A DNA stretch of 5,503 nucleotides from Actinomycetota bacterium. GTDB lineage: Bacteria; Actinomycetota; Actinomycetes; Streptosporangiales; Streptosporangiaceae. The notes below the pieces were generated by a model that was not told the DNA's origin, ran no database searches, and worked only from the letters and a program-made list of their open reading frames with translations. The stretch lies in contig PMST01000145.1 in NCBI GenBank assembly GCA_003168295.1, positions 8,190 to 13,692 of the forward strand, given 5' to 3'. Below, piece after piece: positions 1-4,710 of this stretch. The first letter of the stretch is position 1. Every line of letters starts with the position of its first letter. The translations under genes and the position numbers were made by a program.

Positions 1-470
1 TCCGCATCCCGGCCGGATATGACGACCTGCTGCCGCAGTTCCGCGCCGCCGAGCAGGCGCTGGCCGCCAAGGCCGCGGAAGCGGTCCCGTGCCACAACGA
101 CCTGCTGGCCGCCAACCTCATCGACGACGGGGACCGGATCTGGCTGATCGACTACGAGCTGTCCGGCAATAACGACGCCTGCTTCGAGCTCGGCAACATC
201 GGGGCCGAGGCAAATCTCGCGCCCGATGCCCTGACCGAGCTCGTCACGGCCTATTACGGCCAGCCCAGGCGGAGCAAAATCGCCAGGGCCCGGCTGCTCG
301 GCGAGGTCGGCCGGTACGGATGGACGCTGTGGGGCGCGATCCAGAACGCGGTGAGCCCGATCGACTTCGACTTCTGGTCGTGGGCGATGGAACGCTTCGA
401 AGGCGCGGCCGCCTGCTTCACCGCCGGCAGCTTCACCAGCCTGGTCGAGGAGATCCAGCGCGATGACTGA
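1..470 (+). CDS. Choline/ethanolamine-kinase-like phosphotransferase, C-terminal part (5' end outside window)
   Basis: The readable frame starts at base 3 and gives 155 residues up to the TGA at 468-470. The conserved kinase core is clear. A Brenner-type catalytic loop CHNDLLAANL has its Asp at codon 99-101 and Asn at codon 114-116. It is followed by IWLIDYE, whose Asp at codon 150-152 is the metal-binding residue, and then by SGNNDACFELGN. This pattern is typical of the choline/ethanolamine kinase (LicA-like) branch of the APH fold, which transfers ATP phosphate to a small alcohol; the CHNDLL and IDYE-SG-ND wording separates it from ordinary aminoglycoside kinases. The N-lobe with the ATP-binding Lys lies outside the window; full-length relatives are about 300 residues. 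The gene overlaps the flavoprotein start by 8 nt, so the two are probably co-translated. Family is clear; the substrate (choline, ethanolamine, a methylated derivative or another alcohol) is inference. Confidence 0.85.
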   Translation, partial: RIPAGYDDLLPQFRAAEQALAAKAAEAVPCHNDLLAANLIDDGDRIWLIDYELSGNNDACFELGNIGAEANLAPDALTELVTAYYGQPRRSKIARARLLGEVGRYGWTLWGAIQNAVSPIDFDFWSWAMERFEGAAACFTAGSFTSLVEEIQRDD

Positions 471-2937
471 GCCGCCCGCTCTCCCCAGCCGCGCCCGCGT
501 CGTGATCATCGGCGGGGGAGTGATCGGCGCCAGCGTCGCCTATCATCTGGCCCGCGAAGGCTGGACCGATGTGCTGCTGCTCGAGCAGGGACAGCTCTCC
601 TGCGGCACCACGTGGCACGCGGCCGGACTGGTGGGCCAGCTTCGTTCCTCTCTCGCCGGCACCCGCCTCGTCCAGTACTCCGCCGAACTCTACGAGCGGA
701 TCGAGGCCGAGACCGGCCTGTCCGCGGGCTTCCGCCGCTGCGGCGGCGTCACCGTGGCCCGGACCCCGGATCGCTTCACCCAGCTCAAGCGGACGGCCGC
801 CAACGCCGAGGCCTACCAGCTGGAGTGCGAGCTGATCAGCCCGCGGCGGGCCCGCGAGCTCTACCCGGTCATGGCCGTCGACGACCTCGCCGGAGCGATC
901 TGGCTGCCCGGCGACGGCCGCGCCAACCCGACCGACCTGACCGCCGCGCTGGCCCGCGGCGCCCGCGACCGCGGCGTCGCGATACGAGAGCGGACCCGGG
1001 TCACCGGTATCAGCACAAAAGACAATGCCGTCACCGGCGTCCGCACCGACCGCGGAGATGTCGAGGCCGAGGTGGTCGTCAACTGCGCCGGCCAGTGGGC
1101 CAAGCAGGTCGGTGCGATGTGCGGCGTCACCGTGCCGCTGCACTCGGCCGAGCACTTCTACGTCGTGACCGAACAGATCGACGGCGTGCACCGGGACCTG
1201 CCGATCCTGCGCGACCCGGACGGCTACACCTACATCAAGGAAGAGGTAGGCGGGCTGCTCGTCGGCGGCTTCGAGCCCGAGGCCAAGCCCTGGGTCGCGC
1301 CCGACCAGCTGCCCTACCCGTTCGAGTTCCAGCTGCTTGAGGAGGACTGGGACCATTTCGCGATCCTGATGGACAGCGCCGTCAAGCGGATTCCGGCGCT
1401 GGCCGAGACCGGGATCAAGATGTTCTACAACGGCCCGGAGAGCTTCACCCCGGATAACCAGTTCATTCTCGGCGAGGCGCCGGAGCTGCGGAACTTCTTC
1501 GTCGGCGCCGGCTTCAACTCTGTCGGTATCGCGTCCGCGGGCGGCGCCGGCCGGGCGCTGGCCGAGTGGATTGTCTCCGGAGAGCCGAGCCTGGACGCCT
1601 CCGCGGTCGACATCCGCCGCTTCGCCCGGTTCCACGGGAACAACCAGTGGCTGCACGACCGGGTCAGCGAGGTTCTGGGCCTGCACTACGCCGTGCCCTG
1701 GCCGAACCGCGAGCTGACCAGCGCCCGTCCGTTCCGAAGGTCCCCGGCGTATCACCTGCTCAAGCAGGCCAACGCGAGCTTCGGCGCCAAGATGGGCTGG
1801 GAACGCGCGAACTTCTTCGCCCCGTCCGGCTACCAAACGGGCATCGAGTACAGCTGGGGCCAGCAGAACTGGCAGCCCTGGTCCTCCGCCGAGCAGCGCG
1901 CCGCCCGCGCCGCCGTCGCCCTGTTCGACCAGACCAGCTTCTCCAAGTACCTGGTCACCGGCCGGGACGCCGAGCAGGTGCTGCAGTGGCTGTGCACGGC
2001 CGACGTCGCGGTCGAACCCGGCCGGACCGTCTACACCGGAATGCTCAACGCGCGCGGCACCTACGAGGCCGACATCACCGTCACTCGCCTGTCACCGAAC
2101 GAATTCCTGCTGGTCAGCAGTGCAGCGTCCACCGAACGCGACAAGGACCACATCACCAGGCGGATTCCCGCGGACAGCCACGCGTCCCTGGTCGACGTCA
2201 CGTCCGCCTACGCCGTGTACGGCGTCATGGGCCCCAAGTCCCGCGAGCTGCTGTCACGCCTGTCTCGCCATGACTTCAGCGATGAGGCGTTCCCGTTCGG
2301 TTCCAGCCACGAGATCGACCTCGGGTACGCCACCGTCCGCGCGACCAGGATCACCTACGTGGGTGAGCTCGGCTGGGAGCTGTACGTCCCCGCGGAGTTC
2401 GCGGTGGGTGCCTACGAGGACCTCATGACGGCGGGCGCGGACCTTGGCCTGGCTAACGCGGGCTACTACGCGATCGAGTCGATGCGGCTGGAGAAGGGAT
2501 ACCGGGCCTTCGGCCGCGAGCTGACGCCAGACGACAACCCGGTCGAGGCCGGCCTGCTGTTCGCCTGCAAGCTCAAGACCGCCCTGCCGTTCCTGGGCCG
2601 GGCGGCGGTCGAGCGGGCCCGCGCCGACGGCCCCCGCCGCCGCCTGGTCTCGCTCGTGCTGACCGACCCGGACGCCGCGATCTGGGGCGGTGAGCTGGTG
2701 CTCCGGGACGGGGTCGCCGTCGGCCAGGTGACCTCAGGCGCCTGGGGCGAAGCCGTCGGCGGCGGCGTCGGGATGGCCTACGTCCGCCACCCAGAAGACC
2801 ACGTGCTCACGCCGGATATCGTGCGGACCGGTGAGTACCAGGTCAACGTCGGCGGTGGCCTGTACAAGGCCGCTGTCCACCTGCGCCCCCCGTTCGACCC
2901 GAACGGTGACCGCATCAAGGGCCGCTACGACCATTGA
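463..2937 (+). CDS. FAD-dependent oxidoreductase with GcvT domain, dimethylglycine/sarcosine dehydrogenase-like
   Basis: This 824-residue protein should oxidatively demethylate an N-methylated amine and pass the one-carbon unit to tetrahydrofolate. Domains in order: a DAO-type FAD-binding oxidoreductase at about 12-370, with the dinucleotide motif GGGVIG at 17-22, the late FAD motif GAGFNSVGIASAGG at 348-361, and TTWHAAGL, whose His52 matches the residue that carries covalent FAD in dimethylglycine dehydrogenase; a central FAO_M-type linker at about 373-428; a GcvT-like folate domain at about 430-700; and a GcvT C-terminal barrel at about 720-810. The folate half keeps Asp537 (in GTYEADITVTRL), YVGELGWELY at 632-641 and ESMRLEKGYRAFGREL at 672-687. 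His231 and Tyr255/Tyr257 are candidate substrate-site residues by analogy with dimethylglycine oxidase. Length fits the bacterial family (about 800-850). The ATG at 463 is preceded by GAGGAG at 447-452 inside the kinase gene. Whether the substrate is dimethylglycine, sarcosine or another amine is undecided. Confidence 0.9.
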   Translation: MTEPPALPSRARVVIIGGGVIGASVAYHLAREGWTDVLLLEQGQLSCGTTWHAAGLVGQLRSSLAGTRLVQYSAELYERIEAETGLSAGFRRCGGVTVARTPDRFTQLKRTAANAEAYQLECELISPRRARELYPVMAVDDLAGAIWLPGDGRANPTDLTAALARGARDRGVAIRERTRVTGISTKDNAVTGVRTDRGDVEAEVVVNCAGQWAKQVGAMCGVTVPLHSAEHFYVVTEQIDGVHRDLPILRDPDGYTYIKEEVGGLLVGGFEPEAKPWVAPDQLPYPFEFQLLEEDWDHFAILMDSAVKRIPALAETGIKMFYNGPESFTPDNQFILGEAPELRNFFVGAGFNSVGIASAGGAGRALAEWIVSGEPSLDASAVDIRRFARFHGNNQWLHDRVSEVLGLHYAVPWPNRELTSARPFRRSPAYHLLKQANASFGAKMGWERANFFAPSGYQTGIEYSWGQQNWQPWSSAEQRAARAAVALFDQTSFSKYLVTGRDAEQVLQWLCTADVAVEPGRTVYTGMLNARGTYEADITVTRLSPNEFLLVSSAASTERDKDHITRRIPADSHASLVDVTSAYAVYGVMGPKSRELLSRLSRHDFSDEAFPFGSSHEIDLGYATVRATRITYVGELGWELYVPAEFAVGAYEDLMTAGADLGLANAGYYAIESMRLEKGYRAFGRELTPDDNPVEAGLLFACKLKTALPFLGRAAVERARADGPRRRLVSLVLTDPDAAIWGGELVLRDGVAVGQVTSGAWGEAVGGGVGMAYVRHPEDHVLTPDIVRTGEYQVNVGGGLYKAAVHLRPPFDPNGDRIKGRYDH

Positions 2938-2955
2938 GCCGAACGGGGCGTGGTT

Positions 2956-3849
2956 TCACTTCTCGCTGTGCTGAGTACGGGCAACTACCTCAGGGGCCGC
3001 AATGAAGTCCCGGATGACCTGAGCGAACCTGGCGGGCTGGTCCAGCGGGATGAGGGTGTAGCTGTCGTCGATCTCGACCAGCCGTCCGTCCGGGAACAGC
3101 CCGGCCAGCCGCCGGCCGTGCTCCGGCGGCATCACCCGGTCTTCGCGGGCCCAGACCACCAGGGCGGGCCCCCCGAAGCCCGGCAGCCCCTCAGCCGCGG
3201 CGAGCAGGAGCTTGGGATCGGCCATCGCCGTTCGCAGCATGCGCACGGTGTCGCGCCGGATCTCGGGCTGCGTCAGCACCGCCTTCATCCACCGGGCGGT
3301 GGCCGCGTCCCCCCGCTTGGTCAGCCAGCCGAACGCCAACGGCAGCCGCCGGACCATCCGGAGCCGCATCTGCTGCATGAACACCCCGAACATCCCTGGT
3401 GACAGCCTGCCCGCCAGCACCAGCGTCTTCCCGGTGAGCCCGGGCGGGAAGTTGTCGAACGCGTCGCACGAGGCGAGCACCACCCGTCCGACCCGGGTGG
3501 ACCCTCCGTCGCCGATGAGCAACTGGACGAGCGCTCCGCCGGTGTCGTTCCCGACCAGGGTGACGTCGGCCAGATCGAGGCGGTCGAGGAACTCCGCGAC
3601 GAGCCGCGCGATCCCGGGCAGCGACAGGTCGGCGTCGGCCTGCATCGCGTGCCGATGCGCGCCGAACGGCAGCGTGGGGGCCACGCACCGGTACCCGGCG
3701 GGCAGCTCGGCGATCACCTCGTCCCACAGCGAGGCGTCCATCATCAGCCCGTGCAGCAGCACGATCACCGGCTCGCTGCTTGTCCCGGTCGCCGCGCCGC
3801 CCGTGTCCTGATAATCGATCGGCCCCGCGGAAAGCTCAATACGTGTCAT
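2956..3849 (-). CDS. Alpha/beta-fold hydrolase with Asp nucleophile and no canonical catalytic His
   Basis: The 297-residue protein has a complete alpha/beta-hydrolase core. Oxyanion-hole motif LLHG is at 31-34, and the nucleophile elbow VGNDTGG at 99-105 has Asp102, as in haloalkane dehalogenases and epoxide hydrolases, rather than the Ser of esterases. VVWAREDRVMPP at 231-242 supplies the likely acid Asp237. The C-terminal motif reads EIDDSYTLIPLDQP (259-272), with Tyr264 where these enzymes normally carry the base His (usual form D-x-GH-F-x-P). PTLPFGAHRH at 58-67 contains two His that might act instead. A cap domain occupies about 130-220. No signal peptide or membrane segment is seen, so it is probably cytoplasmic. 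The ATG at 3847-3849 fits the family N-terminus, but no Shine-Dalgarno sequence precedes it. It lies 93 nt downstream of the TetR gene on the same strand, with a palindrome between them. Its stop is 18 nt from the convergent flavoprotein stop. Substrate unknown. Confidence 0.87.
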   Translation of the reverse strand: MTRIELSAGPIDYQDTGGAATGTSSEPVIVLLHGLMMDASLWDEVIAELPAGYRCVAPTLPFGAHRHAMQADADLSLPGIARLVAEFLDRLDLADVTLVGNDTGGALVQLLIGDGGSTRVGRVVLASCDAFDNFPPGLTGKTLVLAGRLSPGMFGVFMQQMRLRMVRRLPLAFGWLTKRGDAATARWMKAVLTQPEIRRDTVRMLRTAMADPKLLLAAAEGLPGFGGPALVVWAREDRVMPPEHGRRLAGLFPDGRLVEIDDSYTLIPLDQPARFAQVIRDFIAAPEVVARTQHSEK

Positions 3850-3856
3850 GCAAGAA

Positions 3857-3874
3857 GTGAACCATGTGGTTCAC
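3857..3874. promoter_or_regulatory. Perfect inverted repeat, candidate TetR-family operator
   Basis: GTGAACCA-TG-TGGTTCAC has two perfect 8-bp arms around a 2-bp centre. It starts 8 bp upstream of the hydrolase ATG and sits in the gap between the TetR gene and the hydrolase gene, both on the minus strand. Size and symmetry fit the 14-20 bp operators usual for TetR dimers. It lies immediately downstream of a possible -10 element, where a bound repressor would block transcription. No full second copy was found before the TetR gene itself, so control of the hydrolase rather than self-control is the simpler reading. Binding by this regulator is inference. Confidence 0.65.
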
Positions 3875-3880
3875 ATAATG
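3875..3880 (-). promoter_or_regulatory. Possible -10 element of the hydrolase promoter
   Basis: Read on the minus strand this is CATTAT, four of six matches to TATAAT. It directly abuts the palindrome and lies about 25 nt upstream of the hydrolase ATG. No convincing -35 is seen about 17 bp further upstream in the GC-rich sequence, so the call rests on AT content and position only. Co-transcription from the TetR gene is an alternative. Confidence 0.3.
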
Positions 3881-3901
3881 TCCAGCAGGCCCGTTTCTCG
3901 C

Positions 3902-3929
3902 CCGGCCGCCGCATCACCGGCCGCCGCAT
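3902..3929. repeat. Two 13-bp direct repeats in the TetR-hydrolase spacer
   Basis: CCGGCCGCCGCAT occurs at 3902-3914 and identically at 3917-3929, a period of 15 bp. A shorter relative, CCGGCCGCC, occurs at 3950-3958 inside the 3' end of the TetR gene. It may be a small slippage duplication in GC-rich DNA or a weak binding site. It is too short and low in complexity to assign a role. Confidence 0.6.
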
Positions 3930-3942
3930 TCGCTGGCCATCG

Positions 3943-4560
3943 CTATTCGCCGGCCGCCTCTTCCCGGTCCAGCGCCCGCATCAAGGCCTCGAATCCCGCG
4001 GCGATTCCCTCAGTGTCCCCGCTGGTCCGCCTGCCCACCACGAACCCCCGGAGTACCGCGAGAATCATCTCCGCGACCTCGAGCTTGCGCCGCTCAGACC
4101 AGTCCGCCGGACACAGGGACAGCAGCGCGGGCAGGTACTGCTGCGACGCCTGGCCCAGTTCCGCGTACCGAGCGGAGTCGTAAAGCGCCAGGCCGATGGC
4201 CTGATCGAGCACCCGGGCTTCCTCGCTGATCAGGACCGGCCACACCGCGCGCACCCGGTCCGCCAGCCGCGGCCCTTCGGCGGCGGCGGCCAGCCCTCGG
4301 CTGATGCGCCGTTCGCGCAGCTGAAAGATGGCCTGCCTGAGCAGGTCGTCGGCTCCGTCGAAGTGGTAAAGCAGCACCTTATGCGTGGTCCCCGCGGCCC
4401 GCGCGGCCCGCCGGAGCGAGAAGTCCACCAGCCCGTTGGCCGCGAGGTCCTCGGTGACCCGGTCGAGCAGATCCTGCCGCCTGGCCTCACCGCGCGGCGT
4501 CCCCGTCGACCGCCGGTAACCCGCCCGCCGCGGCGCCCCGTCCTCACCCAGTGCCTGCAC
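3943..4560 (-). CDS. TetR/AcrR-family transcriptional regulator
   Basis: The protein has 205 residues, normal for TetR regulators (about 190-220). The N-terminal DNA-binding domain spans about 27-74. Residues 27-44 form helix 1, and SLRRAARAAGTTHKVLLYHF (48-67) is the helix-turn-helix with the family's YHF signature, followed by DLLRQAI. The remainder is an alpha-helical ligand-binding and dimerisation domain without a recognisable ligand motif. An Arg-rich stretch of about 26 residues precedes the HTH and could add DNA contacts. The start is GTG at 4558-4560: an in-frame TAA lies 12 nt upstream, and AAGG (plus-strand CCTT at 4568-4571) gives a Shine-Dalgarno site with 7-nt spacing. The gene precedes the hydrolase on the same strand, with a palindrome in the gap, so the hydrolase is its most likely target, normally under repression relieved by a small ligand. 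Its own promoter should lie in 4590-4640, but no good -35/-10 pair is seen on the minus strand. Confidence 0.92.
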   Translation of the reverse strand: MQALGEDGAPRRAGYRRSTGTPRGEARRQDLLDRVTEDLAANGLVDFSLRRAARAAGTTHKVLLYHFDGADDLLRQAIFQLRERRISRGLAAAAEGPRLADRVRAVWPVLISEEARVLDQAIGLALYDSARYAELGQASQQYLPALLSLCPADWSERRKLEVAEMILAVLRGFVVGRRTSGDTEGIAAGFEALMRALDREEAAGE

Positions 4561-4634
4561 GGACCGACCTTAACGCCCCATGGTTCCGCTAGCCGCCGCA
4601 CCCACCATGTCATAGAAAAAATGTTCCTAATGCC

Positions 4635-4650
4635 TCGAACAAATAGTCGA
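4635..4650. promoter_or_regulatory. Degenerate LexA (SOS) box candidate
   Basis: TCGAAC-AAAT-AGTCGA compares with the mycobacterial/actinobacterial LexA consensus TCGAAC-N4-GTTCGA. The left half is perfect (6/6) and the right half matches 4/6. It lies 61 bp upstream of the DUF222 gene start and overlaps the proposed -35 region, a position suited to repression. Some 13E12-repeat genes of Mycobacterium tuberculosis are known to be LexA-controlled, which supports the call by analogy. The two mismatches leave it uncertain. Confidence 0.42.
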
Positions 4651-4663
4651 GAGATGGTATTCT
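4635..4663 (+). promoter_or_regulatory. Candidate promoter of the DUF222 gene
   Basis: TCGAAC at 4635-4640 (3/6 to TTGACA) and TATTCT at 4658-4663 (fits the actinobacterial TAnnnT -10) are separated by exactly 17 bp. They lie within an island of about 38% GC at 4610-4670, in contrast to about 70% around it. Transcription would begin near 4670, leaving a leader of about 40 nt. That leader contains a 21-nt pure pyrimidine run (4674-4694) and a GAGG Shine-Dalgarno site at 4701-4704, 6 nt before the ATG. Confidence 0.5.
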
Positions 4664-4668
4664 TGTTC
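4637..4668. repeat. Inverted repeat GAACAA-N20-TTGTTC in the promoter island
   Basis: Six-base arms at 4637-4642 and 4663-4668 are exact complements separated by 20 bp, bracketing the proposed -35/-10 spacer and -10. It could be a regulator site or a chance match in AT-richer sequence. It shares its left arm with the LexA-like box. Confidence 0.3.
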
Positions 4669-4710
4669 CCAAGCCCCCTTCCTTCTTTTCTCCCGAACGA
4701 GAGGTGGTTC

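Noticed and set aside
612..1340. A 242-codon plus-strand frame within the flavoprotein
   Set aside because: Its product is almost entirely Arg, Pro, Ala and Gly, as expected for an out-of-frame reading of a GC-rich gene, and the overlapping frame has clear family motifs.
433..1836. A 467-codon open frame on the minus strand
   Set aside because: It lies wholly antisense to the well-supported kinase and flavoprotein genes. Its product has a Gly/Ala/Val/Arg-rich composition typical of the opposite strand of high-GC genes and no recognisable domain.
2938..2955. Possible bidirectional terminator between the convergent flavoprotein and hydrolase genes
   Set aside because: The gap is only 18 nt and shows no inverted repeat or T-run. 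Nothing supports a terminator by eye.
2950..2960. GTGGTTTCAC resembling one arm of the 3857-3874 palindrome
   Set aside because: It has an extra T within the arm and no partner, and it lies at the convergent gene ends where an operator is not expected.
4581..4586. TGGTTC half-site before the TetR gene, as a second operator
   Set aside because: The opposite arm matches only 2 of 8 positions, so it is probably chance.
4695..4710. GAAC-N8-GTTC as a LexA box
   Set aside because: The spacing of 8 is wrong; LexA boxes of this class have four bases between the GAAC and GTTC halves.
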